From Bisporella sp. PMI_857 (Eukaryota > Ascomycota > Leotiomycetes > Helotiales > Helotiaceae), in NCBI GenBank assembly GCA_021307315.1, contig JAJSPD010000036.1, positions 124,001-188,000 of the forward strand: a stretch of 64,000 nt of DNA. The letters are read 5' to 3'. Below are positions 1 to 10,089 of the stretch, one piece after another. Position 1 is the first letter of the stretch, and each line of letters starts with the position of its first letter. The position numbers and the translations under genes were made by a program. The notes under the pieces are model-generated. The model was given only the letters and a program-made list of their open reading frames with translations, had not been told where the DNA came from and did no database searches.

Positions 1-30
1 ATATAAAGCTAATTATTATATTATTAATAG

Positions 31-1140
31 ATCAAAAAACTCGATAGTCTTCGACTTATAACATGCTTAAAGACTTTCTTTATCTTTGGCCAGCTATTAA
101 ATCAGTTATTAATTTATCTGATTCTAAGCTATTTAAAAAGAATAAAGAACTTCTATTATTAAGAGATATCGACATAACGTATTTAGAGAAATGTCTTAAG
201 ATATTTTCTATATTCGTTAAAGCTACTACGAAATTACAAGCCGAAAATTACCCTACTATATATTATCTAATCCCGAGGTATATTCTATATATACTAAGTT
301 AGATAATATTAAAAACGAATTAAATGTAAGTAAATATCTACATCTACTTTACACTTAACTTACTTTAAATAAAAGTAGGTTAAGTGTATATCCTTTTTAC
401 AAATTATATTATTTTATATATACTAATGTAATTAGGATTCGAATTTTACCGATGCTATTAATAAAGGAATAGCTAAACTACGAAAATACTTTCCTAAACA
501 AGGAATTTCAACTAATAATAAAGCTTTATACTTAGCTTTATTATTAGACCCTAGAATTAAAAGAGAAGGTTTAGAAACTATAGGCCTTACTAGAGGTCAA
601 GCTACGGATATTTATAATCGATTATACGAAGATTATCAAATGTAAATTATATTCTTATTTTATTATTAATAATTACTAACTACTTTATTAGCTATAAACG
701 AGACTACTTAGCGACAGAACTACCTATAAGTCAAGCTGAAGCTTTAGACTTATATAGTAATAACGACGACGATTTAGATATATATATCCAAAATAACGAA
801 GAGGATAATTTAGACGAATTAGATCGTTATTTTGCAGAAAGAAGAGCTAATCGACAAGTAAGTATTTTTAAAATAAACTTACTTATATTAATGCTATATA
901 TATACTAACTTATATTATTAGACTAAGCCTTTAAGCTTTTGGCTTAGTAATAAAGATAAATATCCTGTTCTATCTTTATTAGCTAGAACTTATTTACAAA
1001 TTCCAGCTACTTCAGCTCCTTCAGAAAGGTTTTTTAGCCAAGGCTCTAGGATTATTAATAAAGACCGAAATAGGCTAAATAAAGACACTTTTGAATATAT
1101 AATAACTTTAAAAAGTTGGGTTTATTTAAAGAGAGAATAG
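31..1140 (+). pseudogene. hAT-family transposase, 3' part, lightly broken
   Basis: Reads as the C-terminal half of a hAT DNA transposase, cut by the window edge. Exons inferred from splice signals are 31-325, 436-641, 692-857 and 922-1140; phases agree across all three introns (GTAAGT or GTAAAT donors, TTAG acceptors). The last exon carries the hAT dimerisation signature (ATSAPSERFFS, then NRLNKDTFEYI). Two lesions are visible in the first exon. A TAG at 45-47 stands where the family has Trp (TR-stop-SSTYNML). A 1-nt loss near 274 shifts the frame, which resumes as EVYSIYTKLDN. The rest is open. The coding DNA is very AT-rich. The element is probably immobile, but the protein is otherwise well preserved. 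Confidence 0.8.
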
Positions 1141-1309
1141 AGAAAGAAAACGAAGAAAACGAAGGGATTATAGAAGAGAATTATTTTGAAATAAGTAATT
1201 AGTTAGTTTATTAGTTATGTTATTAGTTGATTTATTAGTTATGTTATTAGTCAATTAATTACTTATTTCATTAGTTAATTATTAGCTTATCTTAATAGAT
1301 TTCTTATTT

Positions 1310-1440
1310 TATATAGCCACTTGATTATAATTAATTAGGTTTGATTTTCTAATCAAATCAAATCAAATCAAAGGCAAAAATACCCTAATCAAATCAAATC
1401 AAGTCATAATTAATTATAATTAATTTATAATTAATTATAC
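1310..1440. repeat. AATCA-rich subterminal repeats
   Basis: Clustered AATCAAATCA units, followed by repeated TAATTATAATTAAT. They lie 170-300 bp downstream of the hAT stop codon, so they may be the subterminal or terminal region of that element. A similar AATCA cluster occurs at 59868-59945. No clean terminal inverted repeat or target duplication could be defined. Confidence 0.4.
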
Positions 1441-1823
1441 TGATTTTTTTTGGTCACGCTGGCAACGCCATATGCTCTCATCCCAATTCTAAGCACTGGT
1501 TCAACAACCTTCATGATGACAGCCGTTTCCGAAGCACAGCTATTCTATACGTTCCACGGCAACACGACTGCTATGCCTGCCGAGATTACTTCGCAGATCA
1601 AGTATATCCCCAATTCGGCCGTAATTCACTGAGTTTATATCGTTCTTGCGAGAAGATGCAGCAAGACTTTGGTTTGAACCCTGACGACTTGCACGAGAAC
1701 TCTTATCAGATAAGTACGAATGTTTTGTCTGCTGGGGACCATAGCATTTCAAAGATTCTCGAGAAGTGTAAAAAGGTGGGTGATTTCTTAAACCGGAGCA
1801 ATTGTTTTTACAACGCCTGTTGA
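1431..1823 (+). pseudogene. orphan Cys-rich open frame, probable 3' gene fragment
   Basis: An open frame without a start codon runs from a TAA at 1428-1430 to the TGA at 1821-1823. From about 1452 the composition becomes ordinary coding DNA, right after the AT-rich transposon flank. It encodes about 124 residues with seven cysteines, including CYAC and a C-terminal CFYNAC. I do not recognise the family. A secreted Cys-rich protein whose 5' end was removed by the transposon insertion is one explanation; a chance open frame is the other. Confidence 0.3.
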
Positions 1824-2390
1824 AAAAGTCGACCAACTTACTGCATCAAGCCGAGATTGTACGACTAAGTTTACTCTAGCAACAAAAAGTAAACAAGAAA
1901 AAAGTGGAAAATAAAGTATAGAAGTTGTCACGAATCCATATCCTTGTGCCATTGAAGCCAATAGGGAGGTTCTATTACGAGGGTTCTAAACCAAGGAGAG
2001 AAGGTATAGCAAGAGAATCGTCAACCAAGTCAAGCATGTGGAACACTAGTCCTGGATAGGAAAGCATATCCGCGTGATCACGTGGTAGCAGTGACAGGGT
2101 GTGCGGAAGTTGCTTATACGAGCAAGTTGCGTATTAAGTAGTTGTAGTTGTTTTCTATTTCGCAACTTGCTTATTAAGTACGTTATATGCCAAAAAAAAA
2201 GTCTCGTTCTTAAACGAGGTCCGTACGCAACGTCACGTCTCAGTTCCACGTGATGGCCCGACCAGGCATCATGTGTAACATACGATAAGCACAGACGTAA
2301 AATAGTGAAATATTTAAGCATGCACAAAGTACATTTAGCTACACAGCTTTATCTCGCACTATATGCATAGCACCTGTTAAAGCATAGAGC
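1824..2390. other. intergenic, no gene recognised
   Basis: Spacer upstream of the HET gene. It includes two similar stretches (AAGTTGC...TATTAAGTA, near 2110 and 2165) that look like a short imperfect direct repeat. No convincing open frame on either strand. Confidence 0.4.
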
Positions 2391-4346
2391 ATGAACCACT
2401 TCAGTTATGCCGAGAGGCTCCATGAGTTCCGGAACCCGACTATACGCATCCTCGACATCCTGCCTGGACGCGACCCGTCGCGGTCAATCTACTGTCGTCT
2501 ACGCCACACTAGCCTGAAGACCAAGCCCACTTATGACGCTATATCCTACTGCTGGGGCGAGCTATCGCCGGTCGCCGAAATCATCTGCAACGGTAGATCA
2601 CTAAATATCACGCAAAACCTGCACGACGCTCTCTTAGTCTTCCGCAGCCAGACTCACGTTGTGTCCGTGTGGGCGGACGCAATCTGCATCAACCAGAGCG
2701 ACGGCGAGGAAAAAGCACAGCAGATCCCGTTCATGTGGCGGATCTACCAGGACGCTCGCACAGTAAGGGTATGGCTTGGGAGAGACGAGGCTGGACACGC
2801 GGTCAACGCATTCCAGATCCTTGAGAGTTTCTACACCAGGGCGGAGAAGCTTGCGAGGGAGAAAGGGATCCCGTTTTCGGAGTTGCACTCCATGTCCACG
2901 AGTTTTTTTCTGAAAGAGGGAAACAGATGGCTCGACTTGCATAGGTTCGAACCAGAGGAGGCGTGGGAGCCCTTCGTTCCCTCGCTTGGCGAGTTTCTCA
3001 AGCTGAAATGGTGGGCTCGAGTCTGGGTCGTCCAGGAAATTATATTTGGTGGTGCTGATGCTGTTCTTTATTGGGGAGATGCCCAGATCAGTTGGAACAC
3101 CGCCCTGCTGGCAATCGGTGTCGCGATACAACTGGTGCCTATGGTGCAAGCTCTCATCGCAGGGCTACCTCATGAGACCATGAGACGCATACATCGCCCG
3201 CTGGTCATGCTCAAGGCGAGTCGGAGTCACACACCGGATCAGGGTTCGCGGCCTACCCTACTTGCCTTGCTACTCACTTTTCGGCAATGGACCTCGGGTG
3301 ATGCACGAGACCGGGTGTTTGCCCTGCTAAATCTTTCGAGAACGCCGGGCATTATACAGCCCAACTACAGTGGCAGCTACAGTGTGGAGGATGCGTACTT
3401 TGATACAGCTGCGGCCATCCTCGCGACAGAGCCTGGCCTCGCCTTGCTTGCGGTCTCGAAGAGTCTCGATAAGCCACCGACCCTCAACCTCTCCTCATGG
3501 GTGCCAGTCTGGAACACACCGTTCGACGGCCAAATGGTGGCATTGCATTTCCTGGAGTTGTTCAACGACACACGTCAAGAGGTGCACTTCGATGCCACCC
3601 TTGCATCTACGTATCCCAAGGAGTGTTACAAGATTTCGCCTGATAAGCGTATCCTCAAGCTGAAAGGAATCATCATGGACGAAATCGTGGAAACAGCCAG
3701 CGCCTCCTCCATGGAAGAATGGCGTCAGAGATTGGGCAAGAGCCAAGCCTTTATAGTCCTCATGGGCCATGTAGACCTTTACCGGTGGGCCAAGGTGTCG
3801 CGAGCGTCACGCTCGAAGCGCTACATCAACGGCGAGCCTTCCTTCGTGGCACTAGTAAAGACGCTCTCCTACGGCCAGCTTCCTGCTGACGTCTCCACCG
3901 AATCGATCCAGAAATACCTGGACTGGTGGGTCGAGCGGGGATGGCTGCCTTCGCTACTCTGTTCCTGGGGAGTCCCCTGGTCTTCCATCCTATATCGGCT
4001 TGTCGACTGGGTCTGGTACTGGGTGTCGATTATCCTTAAGAGGTCTCTGACCAAGCCTATTCCGGACGAGGACTTTTCGGCTATTAATCTTTCTATCCAA
4101 GACCGTGCAGTAAATAGGCACCTCTTCAGAACGAGGGGAGGGTACGTTGGGCAGACAACGAATCTGGAGATCAAGGCAGGAAAGGACTCTGTAGCACTGA
4201 TACAAGGATGTCGGTTTCCACTTATTCTCCGACCAGCAACTGTAGGTAGTGCACGCTGGCGAAGTGCGGGTGGATGTTACGTCCATGGGATGATGTACGG
4301 GGAGAGATTTGACAGGACTAAGTGTGTAGATATCGAATTAGTGTGA
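2391..4346 (+). CDS. HET-domain protein (heterokaryon incompatibility type)
   Basis: A single-exon gene of 651 aa. The HET domain (PF06985 type) fills the N-terminal third. It shows YDAISYCWGE near residue 50, VWADAICINQSDGEEKAQQI near 93-112 and WWARVWVVQEI near 205. The C-terminus has the usual tail of this family, with ALIQGCRFPLILRP and GGCYVHGMM. In related fungi HET domains trigger cell death after non-self recognition; the trigger for this protein is unknown. No NACHT or repeat domain is attached. The ATG fits the family N-terminus (pattern R-hydrophobic-hydrophobic before the domain). It is GC-richer than the flanking transposon DNA and has no stop codons, so it is probably functional. 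Confidence 0.9.
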   Translation: MNHFSYAERLHEFRNPTIRILDILPGRDPSRSIYCRLRHTSLKTKPTYDAISYCWGELSPVAEIICNGRSLNITQNLHDALLVFRSQTHVVSVWADAICINQSDGEEKAQQIPFMWRIYQDARTVRVWLGRDEAGHAVNAFQILESFYTRAEKLAREKGIPFSELHSMSTSFFLKEGNRWLDLHRFEPEEAWEPFVPSLGEFLKLKWWARVWVVQEIIFGGADAVLYWGDAQISWNTALLAIGVAIQLVPMVQALIAGLPHETMRRIHRPLVMLKASRSHTPDQGSRPTLLALLLTFRQWTSGDARDRVFALLNLSRTPGIIQPNYSGSYSVEDAYFDTAAAILATEPGLALLAVSKSLDKPPTLNLSSWVPVWNTPFDGQMVALHFLELFNDTRQEVHFDATLASTYPKECYKISPDKRILKLKGIIMDEIVETASASSMEEWRQRLGKSQAFIVLMGHVDLYRWAKVSRASRSKRYINGEPSFVALVKTLSYGQLPADVSTESIQKYLDWWVERGWLPSLLCSWGVPWSSILYRLVDWVWYWVSIILKRSLTKPIPDEDFSAINLSIQDRAVNRHLFRTRGGYVGQTTNLEIKAGKDSVALIQGCRFPLILRPATVGSARWRSAGGCYVHGMMYGERFDRTKCVDIELV

Positions 4347-4688
4347 AAGTTCTTGAAGTTTCCGATTGCAATTAGAAAAGGGAAGGGCTTCGAACAGCAG
4401 CCTCCACTGGAGTGATGGACATTCTAATTGAACCAGGCGCAAGTCCATACGGCGGGTTTATGACTTGACATTGCTCCAAGCTACTACGACTCCATGGCGC
4501 TGGTCAGTGTAAGGTTCTCTCCTATTTTGAAGTTGAGATTTTATAAGCTGATGCAGTCCCTTATATCGGAGACCTCTATATATCGGAATAAACCTCTGGA
4601 TCCGCCAGGCCGTAGGTAGCTATAACGGACCTCTTTACATCGGAGTATAGGCATCGAACTGAGAGTTCGAAACATCCAGGTCGGACTG
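4347..4688. other. intergenic with TATCGGA/CCTCT motif copies
   Basis: The stretch 4560-4650 repeats variants of TATCGGA and ACCTCT several times, a pattern seen at the ends of Tc1/pogo-type elements. It leads directly into the transposase tail at 4690. No gene seen. Confidence 0.3.
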
Positions 4689-4689
4689 T

Positions 4690-4994
4690 ATTACGATGCT
4701 TCTAAAATCTCTACAGAACGTTTACGAGTTATCGTACAAGAAGCCTGGGATGCTGTGCCAGGCAGCTTTATTGATGGATTATTTAAATCTTGGTGGCGAC
4801 GATGTCAAGCTGTGATAGATGCCGAGGCGGCCCTACAAAATGCTAGAGAAAAGGGGGATCTGTACATTACTCAGCATCGAATCAAGAAAGTGGTCAATAT
4901 CTATATCCCTAGTTTCATTCGTCGATTTACCTTAGTTAATAGAACTTTGTCAAACTCTACAGGCCCAGTTTTTGCCCTTTATTTAGGGGTATAG
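4690..4994 (+). pseudogene. Tc1/mariner transposase C-terminal remnant
   Basis: An open frame ending at 4994 contains LRVIVQEAWDAVPGSFIDGL followed by RCQAVIDAEA. This is the typical extreme C-terminus of Tc1-type DDE transposases (pattern AW-alternating-VP-x-x-hydrophobic, then R-x-x-A-V-I-x-A). The DDE core is absent. After about 4850 the frame no longer resembles the family. It lies just left of the 61-bp inverted repeat element. Confidence 0.6.
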
Positions 4995-5078
4995 TCGGCC
5001 TTTCCCAACTTTATATTTTAGGCAGAAGCTTATTTTCAATCCAGGGCTCAATTGCGTTACCGGATGCGAGAAAAGCTA

Positions 5079-5139
5079 CGGAGCCCTGTATCTACCTTCA
5101 GGCCACATCATTTTTTTTGCCGAACCTCAAAACCTCAAA
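5079..5139 (+). repeat. left 61-bp terminal inverted repeat
   Basis: Identical, in reverse complement, to 10029-10089. It includes a run of eight T after GGCCACATCA and two AACCTCAAA units at the inner end. Confidence 0.9.
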
Positions 5140-5201
5140 ACCTTAAAAACTTTCATGTTACGGAACCACACAACAACTATACTTCAACCACACTTCGTAC
5201 G

Positions 5202-6060
5202 ATGCCTCCTATAGTTATCAATTTAAATGATTATAAAAATGATATTATTGATTAGTTTACAATTAACAATAAGACTAAAAAGCAAATTGCTGAACGATTA
5301 ACAAATCAATTTCATCAGCTAGTATTTAATCGTACGATTAGCCGTCGATTACAATTTTAGAATATTAGCAAACGAAATGTTATTCAAGAAACTGTATAGC
5401 TAAAAATTCAAATTGCTACTTTGTTTCAGAAGTTTTATACTGATTCGCGTATTGTACGATATCTAACAAAGCAAAATATACAAATATTTGAACGTTAAGT
5501 TGCTCGAATTCGTAAAACTATTAGTTGTATAGCAAAAATGTCTATACAACAACGAATCGAAGCCGATCGGCATTTAAAAGAAATCGTACGACAAGCTTTT
5601 GACTTTAGCCAAATTCATAAATATAGCGCAAAGCTTTTGCAACAATAGTTTCGCAAAAAAAAATATTTAACAACTCGAGACCGGCTGTATAAAATTGTAC
5701 GACGTTTTGATCTAGCAGAAGTTTAAGCTCGTACAAAAATGCAAATCGCAAAAAAAAAGAATATATCGTTCTTAGCCCAGATTATGTATAGTCTTTAAAC
5801 GGCTACGAAAAGCTTTTTTTTTAAAGATTTGAAATTTACGCTTGTATTAATGCATATTTTCGATGTATTTTTTGAATATATATAGAAATTTCAAGTCGTA
5901 CAGCAAATGCTGTAGCTTATTAATACTTATGTGCAATTATTAACAAAAAATATTGCTTATATATCGTACGATATAATCGAAGCAAAAAAACGCTTATTTT
6001 AGCAGAAATACAGTATACTTTATTTCGATTTGCATAATTAAACTCGACATTTTAAATACG
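5202..6060 (+). pseudogene. decayed transposase-like gene of the 5 kb element
   Basis: A frame starting MPPIVINLNDYKNDIID can be followed through many TAG/TAA stops that sit where Gln or Trp are expected. The order is an N-terminal helix-turn-helix-like part (KKQIAERL, then NRTISRRLQ), a second helical part (RIVRYLTKQNIQIFER), and TTRDRLYKIVRRFDLAEVQA. This order resembles fungal transposases with an HTH N-terminus followed by an integrase-type core; the core here is barely recognisable. The start codon overlaps one of the TCGTACGA octamers. The gene is clearly dead. The family assignment rests on memory of the pattern only. Confidence 0.45.
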
Positions 6061-8340
6061 TAATTGTTTTGTGTACGAATTAAACACAAATAATCAAAAA
6101 ATCGAATTTTAGTAGTTACAATTGCAAAAATCAAAACTATATTTTTGGCGAATAAATTAAATGTATTCGTACGACAAAATAATGCTAATATATTATACAA
6201 AACTATTTTCAAAAGCTTTTTTTAAATAACGTATTTAGCAAAAACGATTTAGCTGATCGAATTGCTATACAAACTATATATATGCTTATCGTACAACAAG
6301 CTGCTTTTCAATATAAAAAACTATAGAATATTCACAAAATTCGCAAACAGCCAAATAAGCTAAACAGTGTTTTTGGCCGATTTGAACAATTGTACAAAAA
6401 TCCAGCTAATAAAGTTTTGTAGTACGAAATATCGATTAATTCTGAATTTGCCAAAAAAATACATAACAATATAAAAGAATAAAGTAAGCTGCAGTTTGAT
6501 TATTAACCGTACAATACTAATATACTTAGCATAAATATAAATAAATATTTGCCGCTAGCAACATTAAGCTTTTATTGTACGAAGCTTTTTGAAGTTAACA
6601 TTGATTTAAACCAGTTTACTGCTGCTAGCCAAAAAGTTAATACTAATAGCTAACAAACCGAAAATATGCTTTATATACGAGTATATTACATATTGCAAAA
6701 GTTCGTACAAACTTACTTGACTTCTAGTTTACAACTAAAACTGTTAAAACTACAAAACCGGAAAGTAAATATAAAAACATTAAATCGTACGAAGAATTAT
6801 TGTATAACGTAATTAAAAAAAAACGCTAAATATACAATATTAGTAATGCAATTAATGCTTAGTTAACGTATAAACGAAATTATTCTGAGTTATTTAAGAA
6901 AACGTTTTGCCGAACAATTATGAAATTATATTAAAAAACTAGCTTCGTACGACGTTTATATTAATTTACTTAAACCAATAAAGTTTAAACTACTTATATA
7001 GTTTACATTTTGTCAAGTTATTTGTACGCGTTATAATAATAATATTAATTAGTGCAGCGATGCAATGCATTTCGTACGATTATTGATTTATGCGACAATT
7101 TTTTGTTTAACAATAACCGAGTATTGTAATTTAAATGCAAACAAGTTGTTTAGCGAAATACACAGTTCGTACGACTAGCTAAAATAACAAACTTAAAGAA
7201 ATTAAAAAAGATTTTGTTAATTAGCGTATTGTTAAAAAAATACTACAAAAGTTAAAGTATATACTAATACTCAAAGTTTTAATACTCAAAATTAAATTGT
7301 ACTTTGTACAACATCACTTAGCTTTTAAATTTTACAATTGTAATGTTTACTAAACGATTTTACTATGCGTTTAATAAAAATCGAAAAAAAAGTACTATAA
7401 CTGAAATTAGCAAAAAAATAAACTTTGTAAAATATAACGTTTGTACAAATACAAATATATATATTAATAATTATAATTTAATTTTTGCAAACTGTACAAT
7501 GCTTTGTTACAGTTATAGCCAAAAAACAATAACGAAAATTATAATTTGTTAAAGTTTTAGTTTACAAACACTTTAGTTGCTGTAATAGTTCACAGTCGAA
7601 TTAAGCAATTCGTGAAAAATTACATTCGTACGACTATAAAATTAGCACCGGCTTAAGTACAAGTACTTATAACAAAGCACTAGTAACTACTTAGTTGTTA
7701 ATTCAAAACATTTCAACTGTTTAAAACTTAGTTGAATTACTACATTCAGAAACTAGTTAAACTAAATCGTACAATACATTATACACATTGTTCGAGAAAT
7801 TGAAAAAGCAATTTTGTACAATGCTAAAAATATTCTTTATCAAAATTTTTTTTTTTGGCCTAGCAACTGCTATTGCATTTTACTTAGTCAAAAGAAATCG
7901 TAGCAATACTTCTGCTATTCAACTTCCGGCTGCAAAAAAAAAAAAAATCCGGCTTTTTGTACGAAAATCAAACAAAACAAATTTAACAACAAAAAGCTTA
8001 ACGTAAAGCTTAAGTCAAACAAAAACAAAAGCAAAAACTTGATATTTTTGCTGAATTCGATTTAAATTCAACTTTGTACAATAAGAATTCTACACAAAAA
8101 ACACAAAACCAACTTAACGAAATAGTAGTATCAAAATCAAAATATAGCCGAGTCCAAAAAGCAAAAATTGCTGACTGATTATTTTTTATCGTACAAAAGT
8201 GTTTTAGAAGTTTGTAACTATTGTTATTTTTGAAATTGAGCAGTTTGTACAATAGTTATATAAGCTTTTTTAACTTTGCTGTTCTTTTTTAAGTAGGTTT
8301 TTTTCTTAGTTTGAAAATCGTTTTGCTTTTTACTTTTATA

Positions 8341-8344
8341 TCTT

Positions 8345-8380
<36 letters not shown>

Positions 8381-8400
8381 CAACAACAACAACAACGTAA
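8341..8400. repeat. poly-T tract and CAA triplet repeat
   Basis: A T-run of about 30 bases (one C near the start), followed by CAACAACAACAACAAC. Simple sequence inside the 5 kb element. Confidence 0.9.
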
Positions 8401-8476
8401 GTATTTTTTTAATCGTACAATAAAAACGTGTAACAATTTGTACGAAACTGTTTATATTAGTTAACTGTTATTTAAA

Positions 8477-8492
8477 GCAACAGCAGCAGCAT

Positions 8493-8524
<32 letters not shown>

Positions 8525-8590
8525 TCACTATTACTATTACTATCACTATCACTATCACTATTACTATTACTATCACTATTATTATCATGT
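8477..8590. repeat. CAG / ACT / ATC trinucleotide and hexanucleotide microsatellites
   Basis: CAGCAGCAGC, then about ten ACT units, then alternating CACTAT/TACTAT units to about 8588. It lies inside the 5 kb element and is followed by a GCC/GTC run at about 8688-8703. Confidence 0.9.
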
Positions 8591-8939
8591 AAGTAAAAGT
8601 GATAGTAAAAAAACGGATTTTCGTACAAAATCGTAGCTAACTAATGTTCGTACGATACTAGAGCCATAGTTCTGTACAACGCTGTCGCCGCCGCCGTCGC
8701 CGCTAACCTCAACTTACAAAGTCACTCTGTTTTCTTTGTAGCTAACCAGCAAATAGCTCCGCTAGTTTACAACAGCTTGCAACAAGCAGTCTTAGCTATG
8801 CCAAGACGTAATATGCTTTTCGTACGAAAAGCTATTATACTTCAGCAAATTGCTACTTACCGGCCGTTTTACTGTAACAGTCAGCCAAAAGGTTTTCAGC
8901 TGTAGGACTTTCAGGGCTGCAAGCGGCACGCTCCGCCCA

Positions 8940-9058
8940 TGGCCAGCCACGGGCTTACAGCTACAGCAGCCACAGGCTTCCAGCTACAACAGCTCCAGCA
9001 GCCACAGGCTTCCAGCTACAACAGCTACAGCAGCCACAGGCTCACAGCTACAGCACAG
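8940..9058. repeat. GC-rich minisatellite (about 30-bp units)
   Basis: Tandem, imperfect units of CAGCCACAGGCTTCCAGCTA / CAACAGCTACAG. They are markedly GC-richer than the rest of the element and not visibly RIP-mutated, so they probably expanded later than the surrounding decay. Confidence 0.75.
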
Positions 9059-9281
9059 TGAAAGATATAAGGAACAGCTAGAGCTTTCTGAACAAGGCAA
9101 GCTTGAGTTTTTCCTTCCATGTTAGACTTACAAGCATACTTCTAATATCAATTCATCACTATTGCAACGACATCGCTAGTCGCATATTTTATCTGTTATA
9201 TTGCAATCCCTCCTGCTGCCCTCTATTTGTTACATTTACATTAATGCTATTCTAATACAAAAAGCTAGTGTTTTCGTCCGT

Positions 9282-9431
9282 AATAGCTGCGCGGAGTGCT
9301 AAAAGCGCGAACTTCGTTCGTTTCCAGAATGTCGTACGGTGTAAAAACATTTTAGTAATGCCTGCAATAACTGCAAATAGCGTAATCACGGTGCACGTTG
9401 TGCGCCTAGTTCACCTCCGAACAACGCTAAA
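9282..9431 (+). pseudogene. Cys-motif remnant resembling the fungal DUF3716 type
   Basis: Read in one frame, with TAA/TAG stops at likely Gln/Trp positions, this gives C-x2-C at 9288/9297, PEC near 9327, C-x2-C at 9363/9372 and a last Cys at 9399, with CNNCK and RNHGARC. The spacing and the NC..GHG..C ending match the short zinc-binding-like domain that I remember as DUF3716 in fungal proteins. It is a relic. It could be cargo of the 5 kb element or part of its own second gene. Confidence 0.4.
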
Positions 9432-9584
9432 AGGTTTATCGGTAACAATACTCCTGAAAACGGACGTAAGCCGCTTGCGCTGTTGTTTCCACTTAAAGAC
9501 AAAAAGAACTTTATAATTCTTTAAATTCGTACGAAATTTCTTTTTATTCGCAAGCATTTTTAGCACAAGTAAATAGTTTAGCTG

Positions 9585-9757
9585 TGTCACGTCCCGTGCT
9601 CCCAAGCACACGTGACCTATATTAGGCGAGCTCTCAGAGCGCCTCGTGTATATATAGCCTGCTCTCCTCGAGCTCCTCTTCCTTCCTTAGCTATAGATTC
9701 TCGTATGATACCACCGTTGCCCTCTGTATCTGTAGATCCACAGCGCGTGTCGTGACA
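9585..9757. mobile_element. 173-bp solo LTR nested in the 5 kb element
   Basis: Starts TGTCACG and ends CGTGACA (7-bp inverted ends, TG..CA). It is flanked on both sides by the 5-bp direct repeat AGCTG (9580-9584 and 9758-9762), the target duplication of an LTR retrotransposon. A TATATATA box lies near 9648. It is GC-richer than the host element and shows no RIP-like decay, so it inserted later. No internal region or second LTR is present. Confidence 0.88.
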
Positions 9758-10028
9758 AGCTGTGTCGTACGGGCTTAAACGTCGACTGTCAAGTAGCACT
9801 TAAGCTATTACTTTACTTTTACGTAATGCTTAAAATAAGTAGCTGTTTACAGTAAAACTAAAAAGCAAATCACAATATATTAAAAGTTTTCTGGTCGTAC
9901 GAAGTGTAGTTAAGCGGTAAATATATTACAGTAGTTTAAATATGTATATAATAATAATTATACAACTAATATACATTTGTACAATATCTGGTTGTTGTAA
10001 TAATAAATAATTTTAACATTTATCAAAG

Positions 10029-10089
10029 TTTGAGGTTTTGAGGTTCGGCAAAAAAAATGATGTGGCCTGAAGGTAGATACAGGGCTCCG
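10029..10089 (-). repeat. right 61-bp terminal inverted repeat
   Basis: Perfect reverse complement of 5079-5139. The flanking base run GAAAAGC begins at 10090. Confidence 0.9.

Larger units (their letters stand above)
5079..10089. mobile_element. ~5 kb AT-rich DNA element with perfect 61-bp terminal inverted repeats
   Basis: Positions 5079-5139 and 10029-10089 are perfect inverted copies (61 bp, starting CGGAGCCCTGTATCTACCTT). Between them lies about 4.9 kb of AT-rich DNA with relic coding capacity: a decayed transposase-like frame at the left and a Cys-motif frame at the right. It also has microsatellites, a nested solo LTR and some 40 copies of a TCGTACGA-derived octamer. GAAAAGC flanks both ends (just before TA-CGGAGCC on the left and just after GGCTCCG on the right), which may be the target duplication. 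The family is not identified. Perfect termini with a ruined interior suggest either recent mobilisation in trans or selective decay of the interior. Confidence 0.8.

Noticed and set aside
2046..2327. 93-codon minus-strand frame
   Set aside because: No motif; lies in a low-information spacer with imperfect direct repeats.
4640..4680. GAGAGTTCGAAAC considered as a tRNA T-arm
   Set aside because: No acceptor, D or anticodon arm pairing could be built around it.
8477..8590. Short regularly spaced repeats considered as a CRISPR array
   Set aside because: Plain tri- and hexanucleotide microsatellite in a eukaryotic genome; no spacers.
8850..9125. 91-codon frame over the GC-rich minisatellite
   Set aside because: Open only because the 30-bp unit lacks stops; no start context or motif.
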